From positions 1,702,628 through 1,766,627 of the forward strand of contig NZ_CM001439.1 in assembly GCF_000244955.1 (NCBI RefSeq): a stretch of DNA of 64,000 bases, given 5' to 3'. Under the pieces are notes generated by a model, which saw only the letters and a list, made by a program, of their open reading frames with translations, had not been told where the DNA came from and did no database searches. A program made the position numbers and the translations under genes. Shown one piece after another: positions 51,834 through 60,343 of this stretch. The DNA is from Saccharomonospora marina XMU15. Lineage in GTDB: Bacteria > Actinomycetota > Actinomycetes > Mycobacteriales > Pseudonocardiaceae. The first letter of the stretch is position 1. The number at the start of each line of letters is the position of its first letter.

Positions 51834-52855
51834 TGGTGGATACCGCAGGTGCTGGGATCATCGACACCGTCAACACAGCCGCACAGGACCTCAACAATCC
51901 CGGGGACTGGGCCATGGATGGCCTCGCCCTCGGCCTCGACGCCCTCGGCCTGATCGCCAACCCGCTGGGTGGTTTGCTCAGCGCGGGCATCGGTTGGTTG
52001 ATCGAGCACCTGGCCTTCCTGAAGGAACCGCTGGACGATCTGGCGGGCGATCCGGAGGCGATCAATCGGGTGGCCGCTGTGTGGGGTGAGCAGGTCCGCA
52101 GCGAGATCGCCTCGATCTCGGACGAGTACGAGCGGGCGCTGTCCTCGGAGATCGAGAGCTGGAAGGGCGACGCCGCTGAGAAGTACCGCGAGAAGGCGAA
52201 ACTGATCGTGGCTCAGATCAGGTCGCTGGAGGACGCGGCGACGAGCGTGTCCGAGGCGGTCCGTGGTTCCGGGGTGCTCGTCGCCACCGTGCGCGGCATC
52301 ATCCGTGACCTCATCGCACAGGTAGTCTCCGAGATTGTCATCGCGGCCGCGGCCGCATTGGCGAGCAGTTGGTTCACACTCGGCGGCTCCATCGCCGCTT
52401 TCACCGGGTGGGCGGTGGCCCGCGGCGCGGCAACGGCAGGCAAGATCGCGGGAAAGATCTCCAAGTTGCTGATGAAGCTCGCCTCCGTGCTCAACAAGTT
52501 CAGCAAGTTGCGCGGGGCCGTGCAGTCGCTGGCGAAGCTGTCGAGGAAGTTCGGGGACACCGCGAAGTCGCTCGGCAAGATGGCGGGCATGCGCGGCAAC
52601 GCGTTCAAGCAGGTACAGGGTACTGCCGATGGTTGGACCGGCGCTTTGAAGAACGCACTGCCGAACCGGGCGGGCGAGTTCGTCGGCAAGGTCGACGACG
52701 CGATGGCCAAGATCAGTAAGGACGGGTTCGCCGACACCACCTCGCTGGCCAACCTCGGCCGGATCGGTGCCTACGAAGCCGCCAAGGAGACCGCCAACGC
52801 CGACGAGAATTACGACAAGGGCAAGGAGGACCTGGCCAAGCAGCCGGAGCAGTGA
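51833..52855 (+). CDS. WXG100-like type VII secretion substrate, no recognised toxin domain
   Basis: 340 residues. Residues ~75-145 form a helical hairpin with the W-x-G turn (ESWKGDAAEKY, Trp110-Gly112). Ahead of it is a hydrophobic helix region (LDALGLIANPLGGLLSAGIG). After it come strongly hydrophobic helices (IIRDLIAQVVSEIVIAAAAA and SWFTLGGSIAAFTGWAVARG) and a Lys-rich helical region (KIAGKISKLLMKLASVLNKF). The end is polar, with no nuclease, deaminase or NADase signature. It could be a pore-forming or structural substrate. It is coupled to espC. There is no obvious immunity gene downstream. Confidence 0.78.
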   Translation: MVDTAGAGIIDTVNTAAQDLNNPGDWAMDGLALGLDALGLIANPLGGLLSAGIGWLIEHLAFLKEPLDDLAGDPEAINRVAAVWGEQVRSEIASISDEYERALSSEIESWKGDAAEKYREKAKLIVAQIRSLEDAATSVSEAVRGSGVLVATVRGIIRDLIAQVVSEIVIAAAAALASSWFTLGGSIAAFTGWAVARGAATAGKIAGKISKLLMKLASVLNKFSKLRGAVQSLAKLSRKFGDTAKSLGKMAGMRGNAFKQVQGTADGWTGALKNALPNRAGEFVGKVDDAMAKISKDGFADTTSLANLGRIGAYEAAKETANADENYDKGKEDLAKQPEQ

Positions 52856-52880
52856 GCGCTCGCCACGGGGGCGTCCCGGT

Positions 52881-53480
52881 TCACCGCGTGGGCTTGTAGG
52901 CGCGCAACTGGGCGGCCCTGCTCGCCGCTACGCCCGGCGGCTGCCACACCCAGGTCTGCACGTCGGTGAAGCCCTCGGCCTCGAACTCGGCACCCAGTTC
53001 CTGGCGTGGCACCGGCAGCCACCTCTCGTGTGCGGAGAGTACGAGGCGGCCGCCGGGCCGAAGCACGCGCAGCAACTCGGCCAGCGCGGCCTGCCGGTCG
53101 TCCCACAACTGCACGTTGTTCACGCTCAGTACGACGTCGACGGACTCGTCGGCCTGCCCGGTCGCTGCGGCGGTACCCGCACGCAACTCCACGGTGCCCT
53201 GCTCCACCGCCTCGGCGCACCTGGCGCGGCACATGTCGAGCATCTCCTCGGCCGGATCGACCCCGATAACCAGCCGGGCGCGCTCCGCCGCCGCACGGAG
53301 GCCGACACCCGGTCCGGGCCCGATCACGAGCACGTTCTCGTCGCTCGCGGGGTTGGCCACCGACACCACGTGACGTTCCGTCGCGGCGTTGCCGTGTGCC
53401 ATGACCGCGCCGCCGAGCCTGCCGAGCAAGCCGCGCGGGTGTCCGAACGTCCGGTCGAGCACGTCTGCGAAAGAACTCAT
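52881..53480 (-). CDS. Class I SAM-dependent methyltransferase
   Basis: 199 residues. Motif I is NVLVIGPGPGVGLRAAAE, motif II VIGVDPAEEML, and the LRPGGRLVLSAHERW loop ends the fold (Methyltransf_11/UbiE-like). The substrate is unknown. It ends just 25 bp from the secretion-substrate gene, which converges on it, and is divergent from lepA across 112 bp. Confidence 0.85.
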   Translation of the reverse strand: MSSFADVLDRTFGHPRGLLGRLGGAVMAHGNAATERHVVSVANPASDENVLVIGPGPGVGLRAAAERARLVIGVDPAEEMLDMCRARCAEAVEQGTVELRAGTAAATGQADESVDVVLSVNNVQLWDDRQAALAELLRVLRPGGRLVLSAHERWLPVPRQELGAEFEAEGFTDVQTWVWQPPGVAASRAAQLRAYKPTR

Positions 53481-53592
53481 CCTTCGAGATCAGCACGACT
53501 GCGAGCGGCTCGCATCGGGGATGACCCGGAATTGCCGCTGCCGGGGCATGGGAGCATAGAGGTATCGCCCCGCGAACGACCCGAGGTATCGA

Positions 53593-55455
53593 GTGACACA
53601 GCAGCGTCCGTCCGCCGACACCACCTTCACGCCCCCTGAGTTCATCAGGAACTTCTGCATCATCGCGCACATCGACCACGGCAAGTCCACCCTGGCCGAC
53701 CGGATGCTGCAGCTCACGGGCGTTGTCGAGGCGAGGTCGATGCGGGACCAGTACCTGGACCGGATGGACATCGAGCGCGAGCGAGGCATCACGATCAAGG
53801 CGCAGAACGTGCGGCTGCCCTGGCGACTGGGCGAGGCCGACCACGTCCTGCACCTCATCGACACCCCCGGGCACGTCGACTTCACCTACGAGGTGTCGCG
53901 GGCACTCGAGGCATGCGAGGGCGCGATCCTGCTGGTGGACGCGGCGCAGGGGATCGAGGCGCAGACGCTGGCCAATCTGTATCTGGCGCTGGAGAAGGAC
54001 CTGCACATCATCCCGGTGCTGAACAAGATCGACCTTCCTGCCGCGGATCCCGACAAGTACGCGGCCGAGTTGGCGCACATCATCGGGTGCGAGCCCGACG
54101 ACGTGCTGCGGGTCTCGGCGAAGACCGGCGAGGGGGTGCGTGACCTGTTGGACGAGGTGGTCCGGCAGGTCCCGCCGCCGCGAGGCGACGCGGACGCGCC
54201 TGCGCGGGCACTCATCTTCGACTCCGTCTACGACACCTACCGCGGCGTGGTCACCTACATCCGGGTCTTCGACGGCAAGATCACGCCGAGGGAGCGCATC
54301 CGAATGATGTCCACCGGCGCCACGCACGAACTGCTGGAGGTCGGGATCATCTCGCCGGAGCCGAAGGCGAGCAAGGGGCTGGGCGTGGGGGAGGTCGGCT
54401 ACCTCATCACCGGGGTGAAGGACGTCCGGCAGTCCAAGGTCGGTGACACGGTCACCGCCGAACGCGGTGGGGCGACCCAGCCGCTTGCCGGCTACCGTGA
54501 GCCGCGGCCGATGGTCTACTCGGGTCTGTACCCTGTGGACGGCTCCGACTACCCGGATCTGCGGGACGCGCTGGACAAGCTGCGACTCAACGACGCCGCG
54601 TTGAGCTACGAGCCGGAGACCTCCGTCGCGCTCGGTTTCGGTTTCCGGTGCGGTTTCCTCGGGTTGCTGCACCTGGAGATCACCAGGGCCAGGCTGGAAC
54701 GGGAGTTCGGTCTTGACCTGATCGCCACCGCACCCAACGTCGTGTACCAGGTGTATCTGGAGGACGGCACCGAGCACGTCGTCACCAATCCCTCGGACTG
54801 GCCGACCGGTGCCAAGATCGCTGAGGTCCACGAGCCGGTCAGCAAGGTCACCGTCATCGCGCCTTCGGAGTTCATCGGGGCGATCATGGAGTTGTGCCAG
54901 GGCAAGCGTGGCCAACTGCTGGGGATGGATTACCTGTCCGAGGACAGGGTCGAGCTGCGTTACCAGTTGCCGCTGGCCGAGATCATCTTCGACTTCTTCG
55001 ACTCGCTGAAGTCGCGCACGCGCGGCTACGCCTCACTCGACTACGAGGAGGCGGGGGAGCAGGTCGCCGATCTGGTCAAGGTGGACATCCTGTTGCAGGG
55101 CGAGCCGGTGGACGCCTTCTCCGCCATCGTCCACAAGGACGCCGCCTACGCCTACGGCAACAAGATGGCGACGCGCTTGCGTGAACTCATTCCCCGGCAG
55201 CAGTTCGAGGTCCCTATCCAGGCGGCGGTGGGTTCGCGCATCATCGCGCGCGAGACGATCCGCGCCATCCGCAAGGATGTGCTCGCCAAGTGCTACGGCG
55301 GTGACATCTCTCGTAAGCGAAAGCTGCTCGAGAAGCAGAAGGAAGGCAAGAAGCGCATGAAGACCGTCGGCAGAGTTGAGGTGCCGCAGGAGGCGTTCGT
55401 GGCGGCGCTGTCGGCCGACGACGGTGCCGACAAGGGCGGTAAGGGCAAGAAGTGA
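53593..55455 (+). CDS. lepA: Elongation factor 4 (LepA)
   Basis: 620 residues. A ribosome-bound GTPase that back-translocates or helps 30S maturation. G1 is [13 protein letters not shown]2 RGITIKAQ, G3 DTPGHVDF and G4 NKIDLP. The EF-G-like domain III-V region and the LepA-specific C-terminal domain ([20 protein letters not shown]) are complete. The GTG at 53593 starts [10 protein letters not shown]; no good Shine-Dalgarno sequence is seen. The Lys-rich end meets the convergent flavin-protein gene 9 bp later. Confidence 0.97.
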   Translation: MTQQRPSADTTFTPPEFIRNFCIIAHIDHGKSTLADRMLQLTGVVEARSMRDQYLDRMDIERERGITIKAQNVRLPWRLGEADHVLHLIDTPGHVDFTYEVSRALEACEGAILLVDAAQGIEAQTLANLYLALEKDLHIIPVLNKIDLPAADPDKYAAELAHIIGCEPDDVLRVSAKTGEGVRDLLDEVVRQVPPPRGDADAPARALIFDSVYDTYRGVVTYIRVFDGKITPRERIRMMSTGATHELLEVGIISPEPKASKGLGVGEVGYLITGVKDVRQSKVGDTVTAERGGATQPLAGYREPRPMVYSGLYPVDGSDYPDLRDALDKLRLNDAALSYEPETSVALGFGFRCGFLGLLHLEITRARLEREFGLDLIATAPNVVYQVYLEDGTEHVVTNPSDWPTGAKIAEVHEPVSKVTVIAPSEFIGAIMELCQGKRGQLLGMDYLSEDRVELRYQLPLAEIIFDFFDSLKSRTRGYASLDYEEAGEQVADLVKVDILLQGEPVDAFSAIVHKDAAYAYGNKMATRLRELIPRQQFEVPIQAAVGSRIIARETIRAIRKDVLAKCYGGDISRKRKLLEKQKEGKKRMKTVGRVEVPQEAFVAALSADDGADKGGKGKK

Positions 55456-55464
55456 GTGTGGGAC

Positions 55465-55911
55465 TCAGGGATTCCCGCTGAGCCTGACCGGTTCGACGAA
55501 CACGGCGGTGCGGCGCTGCTGCGCCATCACCCTGTCGTAGGTCTCCCAGTCGTCGTGAGTTCCACCCGCCGCCGTGAAGATGTCCCTGAGTAGCCGTGGG
55601 AGTTCGCTTTCGGGGAAGTCGGGGTCGGGGTCGTCCGGTCCGATGAGGTGTGTGGAACCCTGCACCGAGACCCACTCCCAGCCTCGGCGGAAGACGACGG
55701 TGGCGTGCCCGTGGGTTCGGAACAGTTCGAGCTTGCGGGCCTTTCCCCGGATGACCATCCCGACGCTGGGATGGCCGGTGACCGGGTTGTCGAGCACGCT
55801 TGCGTTCACCACGGAGGCGTGCACGGTGCCGTCGGGCCGTACGGTCGCGACAGTGGCCAGGCCCTGCTCGGCCGCCGCGAGCCGGCGGAGACGTTCCAGA
55901 TCTACAGGCAT
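55465..55911 (-). CDS. PPOX-class F420- or FMN-dependent enzyme
   Basis: 148 residues, split beta-barrel. ERLRRLAAAEQGLATVATVR, then GTVHASVVNAS, VGMVIRGKARKLELFRTHGH and ATVVFRRGWEWVSVQG match the actinobacterial F420-binding group near TIGR03618. Typical members reduce unknown small molecules with F420H2. The ATG at 55911 is the family start. It runs into the lepA end. Confidence 0.85.
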   Translation of the reverse strand: MPVDLERLRRLAAAEQGLATVATVRPDGTVHASVVNASVLDNPVTGHPSVGMVIRGKARKLELFRTHGHATVVFRRGWEWVSVQGSTHLIGPDDPDPDFPESELPRLLRDIFTAAGGTHDDWETYDRVMAQQRRTAVFVEPVRLSGNP

Positions 55912-55938
55912 GGCATCACGGTAGCGACTCCTACAGAC

Positions 55939-55984
55939 ACCTGCGCCGCGTGGCCGGAGCTGGCTCCGGCCACGCGGCGCAGGT
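55939..55984. terminator. 21-bp perfect hairpin after the small secreted-peptide gene
   Basis: Arms 55939-55959 and 55964-55984 are fully complementary with a 4-nt CTGG loop, the strongest stem in the window. It lies 10 bp downstream of the minus-strand peptide gene and 28 bp upstream of the flavin-enzyme start, so it ends the peptide mRNA or insulates the next gene. No U-run follows. Confidence 0.85.
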
Positions 55985-55994
55985 CTTGTCTCGG

Positions 55995-56210
55995 TCAGCC
56001 GAGGAGAACCGCGAGCGCGGCGACGAGGCGCGTCGACAGGTCCTGGACCGTGGCGTCGAGGGCATCCGCGATGGGGCCGAGTTCGACGACCGCCGCGGAC
56101 GCCTGACCGGCGAAGACGGCCAGCAGCGTCGCGGAGAGCGCGCTCACGGCCGTACCGCGCATTGCCCAGCGCTTCGCCGTGCTCCTCGTGGTCTCCTGGA
56201 TTTCGGTCAT
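55995..56210 (-). CDS. Small secreted peptide of unknown function
   Basis: 71 residues. A basic N-terminus (TEIQETTRSTAKRWAMRGTA) precedes a hydrophobic Sec signal core (VSALSATLLAVFAG) with cleavage likely after QASA. The mature part is only about 30 residues, amphipathic and acidic: VVELGPIADALDATVQDLST, then RLVAALAVLLG. The ATG at 56210 has GAGAGGAAAGCC upstream. I do not recognise a family. A strong hairpin follows at once, suggesting high expression. Confidence 0.7.
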   Translation of the reverse strand: MTEIQETTRSTAKRWAMRGTAVSALSATLLAVFAGQASAAVVELGPIADALDATVQDLSTRLVAALAVLLG

Positions 56211-56427
56211 GGCTTTCCTCTCCCTCTCGGTTTCCGCGAGTTCCATCGCGTACGTATGGAACAGTGCACTCGGCCGAACGGAGCAACAACTTGGCACGCC
56301 TATGATCGCTGAATCGTGCTAAGAAGACTCCCTGTCGGGTACAACGCCCAGGTTCATGCCTGCCGGACCCGGCTCGGTGCAGGTGACCACGTCGTGAGCG
56401 TGGTGAGCCGGTTCGTACCCTTGGCGC

Positions 56428-57480
56428 ATGTTCGACAGCTTGCGCGTCCCCGTGATCGTCGCTCCGATGGCGGGCGGGCCGACCACGCCGGAACTGGTGG
56501 CAGCGGCGACGAGGGCCGGAGCGTTCGGCTTCCTCGCGGGTGGGTATCTCAGTGCGGCCGGACTCGCCGAGCAGATCGACCGGCTTCGCGCGCTGACCGA
56601 CGCAGCCTTCGGGGTGAACCTGTTCGTCCCCGGAGTTCGATCCACCGTGGACATCGAGCCCTACGCCGCGAGGCTGTGGGAGGAGGCCGAGCGCTACGGT
56701 GTCAGCCCCGGGACGCCGAGGTGGGACGACGACGCCTACTCCGCGAAGCTGGACCTCGTCGTCGAACGTAGGACGCCGGTGGTGTCGTTCACCTTCGGCG
56801 TCCCGATCGAGGCCGACATCGAGCGGTTGCACGACGCGGGTAGCGCGGTGCTGGTGACGGTGACGTCGCAGGAGGAGGCGCGGCAGGCCGCCGCCGCAGG
56901 CGCCGACGGGCTGTGCGTGCAGGGATTCGAGGCAGGCGGGCACAGGGGTGTGTTCGCCGACGATGCCACCGACCCGGCGGGAGGACCGCTGTACGGAGTG
57001 CTGGCCGCGCTGCGGCTGGTGTCCGCGGTGACGGACCTGCCACTGGTGGCGGCGGGCGGGCTGGTGCATGGTGCCGATGTCGCCGCCGTGATCACGGCTG
57101 GTGCGGTGGCCGCGCAACTGGGCACGGCGTTCCTGCGTGCCGACGAGGCAGGCACGAATCCCACGCAGCGGCGGGTGCTCGCCGAGGCGGGCAGGCCGAC
57201 GGCCTTCACCAGAGCGTTCACCGGCAGGCCTGCCAGGGGACTGGTCAACCGGTTCCTGCGCGAGCACACCGAGCACGCGCCTGCCGCTTACCCGCAGCTG
57301 CACCGGCTGACCAGGCCGATCAGGGCGGCGGCCGGTTCGGCCGGTGACCCCGAGTCGATGTCGATGTGGGCGGGCCAGACCTATCAGCTGGCGGGCAGCG
57401 CTGCGGCCGAGGAGATCATCGAACTGTTGCGCAGTCAGGCGCGGGAGGCGCTGCGGCGCGCCGAGGGCCGGTTCGGCTGA
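56428..57480 (+). CDS. Nitronate monooxygenase-family flavin oxidoreductase
   Basis: 350 residues, TIM barrel with FMN. PVIVAPMAGGPTTPELVAAA is the N-terminal FMN/substrate loop, AGADGLCVQGFEAGGHRGVF carries the catalytic His region, and LVAAGGLVHGADVAAVITAG and AAQLGTAFLRADEAGTNP bind the FMN phosphate. It oxidises alkyl nitronates such as propionate-3-nitronate, or acts as an enoyl reductase-like oxidase. It stands alone between the peptide gene and a convergent hydrolase. Confidence 0.9.
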   Translation: MFDSLRVPVIVAPMAGGPTTPELVAAATRAGAFGFLAGGYLSAAGLAEQIDRLRALTDAAFGVNLFVPGVRSTVDIEPYAARLWEEAERYGVSPGTPRWDDDAYSAKLDLVVERRTPVVSFTFGVPIEADIERLHDAGSAVLVTVTSQEEARQAAAAGADGLCVQGFEAGGHRGVFADDATDPAGGPLYGVLAALRLVSAVTDLPLVAAGGLVHGADVAAVITAGAVAAQLGTAFLRADEAGTNPTQRRVLAEAGRPTAFTRAFTGRPARGLVNRFLREHTEHAPAAYPQLHRLTRPIRAAAGSAGDPESMSMWAGQTYQLAGSAAAEEIIELLRSQAREALRRAEGRFG

Positions 57481-57612
57481 GCGCGCTGCCGGAACTCCAC
57501 AGTCCACTTTGCTTGTTCGACCGCAGCGGTGGCCGGCTCGGGGTGCTGTGTGACCGGCTGAGCCCTTCCCAGGCGCCGGGCGAGTGCTGCGCAGCGTGCG
57601 GGCCGCGTGCGG

Positions 57613-58590
57613 CTATCCGGCGGCGGCCTCGCCCGCGAACGAGGCCTGCCGAGATGTGCTGGAGGTCGCGACGAAGTAGCTGAGCAGGTCGGCCACCGCC
57701 GCGGGGTCGTCGAGTTGGGGGCAGTGGCCCCAGTCCTGGCGAACCATGAGCCTGCTGTGCGGGACGAGCGAGTGTAACTGCCTGCCGGAGGCCGAGCTCA
57801 CCAGCCGGTCCTTGCCGCAGGCCACGACCAGCAACGGGGCGCTGACGCGGTCCAGTTCGTAGGCCTGTTCCAGTTCGGCGACCAGCTTGCGTGCCTCCCG
57901 CAGCCGGTCGGTGGCGGAGCGGTAGTCGGGAAACAGTTCGGTGAAGCGGCGGACGTGGGTGCGCTCGGCGGTTTCGGAGTCGGCGTACAGCAGCCGCGGC
58001 ACCACCTGTTCGGCGACGGCGCGGACGACGAACGACGGAACCGGGAGCGGCAGCGAGGCCACCCGTAGCGGCAGCGGGTAGCGCGCCACGGTGCGGATCA
58101 GCCACGTGTCGACGAATCCGGGGGCCGCGATCGAGACGATCCCCGACACCGGAAGCCGAGGGTTCTGCGCGGCGCGCAGGCTCATCGTGCCGCCGAGGGA
58201 GTTGCCGACCAGAACCACGCCACCGCGCGTGGCCTCCTCCTCGACCAGCGCGGAGGTGAACGCGTCCAGCTGCGGCAGGATGGGACCGGGACCGAGCGCG
58301 TCGGCCTCACCGGAACCGGGTAGGTCGACCGCGATCGCCTCGTGCCCGGCGGCAGCGAGTTCGCCGAGCACCGGCGACCAGGTGTCCGCGCTGTCGCAGT
58401 AGCCGTGCAGCAGCACAAGACGCGGCCGGTCGGTGCGCGGTCGGCGGGAACGGCGCTGCCTGGCGGTGGGTCGCGGACCCACCTCGAGCACACGGGTACG
58501 CACACCCGCGAACTCGCGGTACCCGGACCGGACGACCGGACCGGGTACTCGCGGGTTCGTCGATGAACCCTCCCGCGACGCCGCGATCAT
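57613..58590 (-). CDS. Alpha/beta-hydrolase
   Basis: 325 residues. LVLLHGYCDSADTWSPVLGE provides the oxyanion HG motif, Ser lies in VLVGNSLGGTMSLRAA, Asp in VACGKDRLVSS and His in DWGHCPQLDDP. The first ~55 residues are polar and Arg-rich. The lid region is probably around 180-235. The substrate is unknown; the fold fits esterases, haloalkane dehalogenases and epoxide hydrolases, and the residues after HGY do not decide. The ATG at 58590 is the only start before the frame closes. Confidence 0.85.
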   Translation of the reverse strand: MIAASREGSSTNPRVPGPVVRSGYREFAGVRTRVLEVGPRPTARQRRSRRPRTDRPRLVLLHGYCDSADTWSPVLGELAAAGHEAIAVDLPGSGEADALGPGPILPQLDAFTSALVEEEATRGGVVLVGNSLGGTMSLRAAQNPRLPVSGIVSIAAPGFVDTWLIRTVARYPLPLRVASLPLPVPSFVVRAVAEQVVPRLLYADSETAERTHVRRFTELFPDYRSATDRLREARKLVAELEQAYELDRVSAPLLVVACGKDRLVSSASGRQLHSLVPHSRLMVRQDWGHCPQLDDPAAVADLLSYFVATSSTSRQASFAGEAAAG

Positions 58591-58701
58591 GAATACAGAT
58601 TAACCCACCCGTGGCGGTTCACACGCCGGTCTTCCGGGACACGGAAGCGTATCGACCGAGTGTCAATAAGGTGTCGTCGCAGGTAGAGCGGCTGTTCCGG
58701 G

Positions 58702-59667
58702 TCACAGTGTGAACACGATCTTGCCTGCGGTTGCGCCCTGCAGCATGTCGGTGAAGCCCTGCTCGGCCTCCCGCAGCGGCAGTCGCGCTCCGATCTGAGG
58801 CCGGATCCCGGCGAGATCGACGTACGACAGCAGGTCACGCAACTCGTCCCTGGTACCCATCGTCGACCCCGTCACCCGCAGCTGCAGGAAGAACACCCGC
58901 TGTAGTTCCGCACTCGGGTCGGGGCCGCTGGTGGACCCCGAAACCACGATGATCCCGCCGGGTTTGAGCGACTTCACCGAATGTGACCACGTGGCCTTGC
59001 CCACCGTCTCGAACACCGCGTCGACCCGCTCCGGCAGTCGCGCCCCGGACTCGAAGGCCTGGTGCGCGCCGAGCCGCTCGGCCAGCGCGCGCTTGTCCTC
59101 GGTGCGACCGGTCGCCCACACTCGCATGCCCGCGGCCTTGCCGAGCTGGATGAGCGCGGTCGCGACCCCACCCGAGGCGCCCTGCACCAGCATCGTCTGC
59201 CCGGGTCGCAGGCCCGACTTCACGAACAACATCCGGTAGGCCGTCAGCCAGGCGGTGCCCATGATGGCCGCTTCCTCGAACGACATGCCCTCGGGCTTGG
59301 GAACGACGTTGTGGGAGGGCACCACCACGGACTCCGCGAAGGTGCCCTGGTACTTCTCGGTGAGCAGGGTCCGTTTGGGATCGAGGGTGTCGTCCCCGTG
59401 CCAGGACGGATCGTTGACGACCGAGTGGATGACCACCTCGGTGCCGTCGTCGAGCACCCCCGCCCCGTCGCACCCGAGGATCATGGGGAACTGGTCCGGC
59501 TTGATCCCGACCCCACGCAGCGTCCAGATGTCGTGCATGTTGAGGCTGGCCGACCTCATCGAGACCCGCACCCAGCCTTCGGGTACCTCCGGGTCGGGGC
59601 GCTCGCCCACGACGAGCGAGGACAACGGATCGTCGACGTTGGGTTCCTTGGCGTAGACGGCGAACAT
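58702..59667 (-). CDS. Medium-chain dehydrogenase/reductase (zinc-type alcohol dehydrogenase-like)
   Basis: 321 residues. The N-terminal GroES-like domain has ASLNMHDIWTLRGVG and ILGCDGAGVL; the NAD(P) fold has TMLVQGASGGVATALIQLGK. The Cys/Asp/Glu ligands of the structural and catalytic zinc are not complete, so it may be a quinone-oxidoreductase-like enzyme. The ATG at 59667 follows TAGGTT and six bases, implying a leaderless mRNA. It is divergent from the small membrane protein and RNase genes. Confidence 0.88.
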   Translation of the reverse strand: MFAVYAKEPNVDDPLSSLVVGERPDPEVPEGWVRVSMRSASLNMHDIWTLRGVGIKPDQFPMILGCDGAGVLDDGTEVVIHSVVNDPSWHGDDTLDPKRTLLTEKYQGTFAESVVVPSHNVVPKPEGMSFEEAAIMGTAWLTAYRMLFVKSGLRPGQTMLVQGASGGVATALIQLGKAAGMRVWATGRTEDKRALAERLGAHQAFESGARLPERVDAVFETVGKATWSHSVKSLKPGGIIVVSGSTSGPDPSAELQRVFFLQLRVTGSTMGTRDELRDLLSYVDLAGIRPQIGARLPLREAEQGFTDMLQGATAGKIVFTL

Positions 59668-59673
59668 GGCGCC

Positions 59674-59679
59674 AACCTA
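59674..59679 (-). promoter_or_regulatory. -10 element of the dehydrogenase promoter
   Basis: On the reverse strand TAGGTT (59679-59674) lies six bases before the ATG at 59667. It is only 7 bp from the opposite -10 at 59687, so the two promoters overlap back to back. Confidence 0.5.
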
Positions 59680-59686
59680 CCTGGCG

Positions 59687-59692
59687 TACCCT
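59687..59692 (+). promoter_or_regulatory. -10 element for the 59700 gene and RNase/barstar operon
   Basis: TACCCT, seven bases before the GTG at 59700. The expected -35 would fall over the start of the divergent dehydrogenase gene, so both promoters compete for the same DNA. Confidence 0.4.
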
Positions 59693-59699
59693 CTTTGTT

Positions 59700-59906
59700 G
59701 TGTTCGACGGAGTGGCCCGCTGGTGGGACGGCTTTGAGCTGTGGTTGGCACAGCAGTGGTTCCCGGTGCAGTTCGTGCTGGTCATGGCCGTCTTGCTGCC
59801 ACTGGGCGGCGGTCTCGCCCTGCTGATCGATCGGGCGGTCGGCGCCGTGGCGCATCGGATCTCCCGGGTGCGGCAAGGCACCCGGCAGTGGGACAGACCG
59901 TCCTAG
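59700..59906 (+). CDS. Small membrane protein ahead of the RNase gene
   Basis: 68 residues: FDGVARWWDGFELWLAQQWF, a hydrophobic helix (VQFVLVMAVLLPLGGGLALL), then a basic tail AHRISRVRQGTRQWDRPS. One membrane segment with a Trp-rich amphipathic N-terminus. It is 14 bp before the RNase gene and probably in the same operon. I do not recognise a family. Confidence 0.6.
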   Translation: MFDGVARWWDGFELWLAQQWFPVQFVLVMAVLLPLGGGLALLIDRAVGAVAHRISRVRQGTRQWDRPS

Positions 59907-59920
59907 GGAGAGCGGACGAA

Positions 59921-60343
59921 ATGCTGTCTCGCAGGCGCATCAGTGCTGCGCTGATCGGCTTGATCCTGCTGGTGATCGCAGGATGGCTGGTGAAGGACGT
60001 CCTGGCGATTGGCGAGCCGAGGCACGGCACGGGTAGCCTCCCGGGCGCGGATTCGGGCCTCGAGATCGCGCCGCTGTCCAGTCTGCCGCCGCAGGCGGAG
60101 CGGACGTGGACGCTGATCGAGCGCGGAGGGCCGTTCCCGCATCCGGACACCGACGGCACGACATTCGGTAATAGGGAGAGTTCGTTGCCTCAGATGCCAC
60201 CTGGCTACTACAAGCAGTACACGGTCGACCTGCCAGGAACCGACGGTCGGGGACCGCTCGGGTTCGTCACAGGCCGGCACGACGAGGTGTACTACACCGG
60301 CGATCACTACGTTTCCTTCGTCGTGGTGGACACGCAGCGATGA
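59921..60343 (+). CDS. Membrane-anchored guanyl-specific ribonuclease (RNase Sa/barnase type) with altered catalytic residues
   Basis: 140 residues. A signal-anchor (RRRISAALIGLILLVIAGWL) precedes an RNase Sa-like domain: LPPQAERTWTLIERGGPFP, FGNRESSLP, GYYKQYTVDLPGTDGRG and YYTGDHYVSFVVVD. By alignment with RNase Sa, the base Glu54 is Gln99 here (CAG codon), Arg65 is kept as Arg110, Arg69 is Gly114, and the acid His85 is kept as His129. Two catalytic residues are thus lost. The fold appears whole. The ATG at 59921 has AGGGAGAG upstream. The stop overlaps the barstar ATG. Confidence 0.88.
   Translation: MLSRRRISAALIGLILLVIAGWLVKDVLAIGEPRHGTGSLPGADSGLEIAPLSSLPPQAERTWTLIERGGPFPHPDTDGTTFGNRESSLPQMPPGYYKQYTVDLPGTDGRGPLGFVTGRHDEVYYTGDHYVSFVVVDTQR

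Noticed and set aside
57471-57683. Cysteine-rich open frame (LSALPELHSPLCLFDRSGGR onward with GECCAACG) between the monooxygenase and hydrolase genes
   Set aside because: It looks protein-like but has no ATG, GTG or TTG start outside the upstream gene and no ribosome binding site, and its Cys cluster comes from the CGAGTGCTGC element. It may be a remnant; not supported as a gene.
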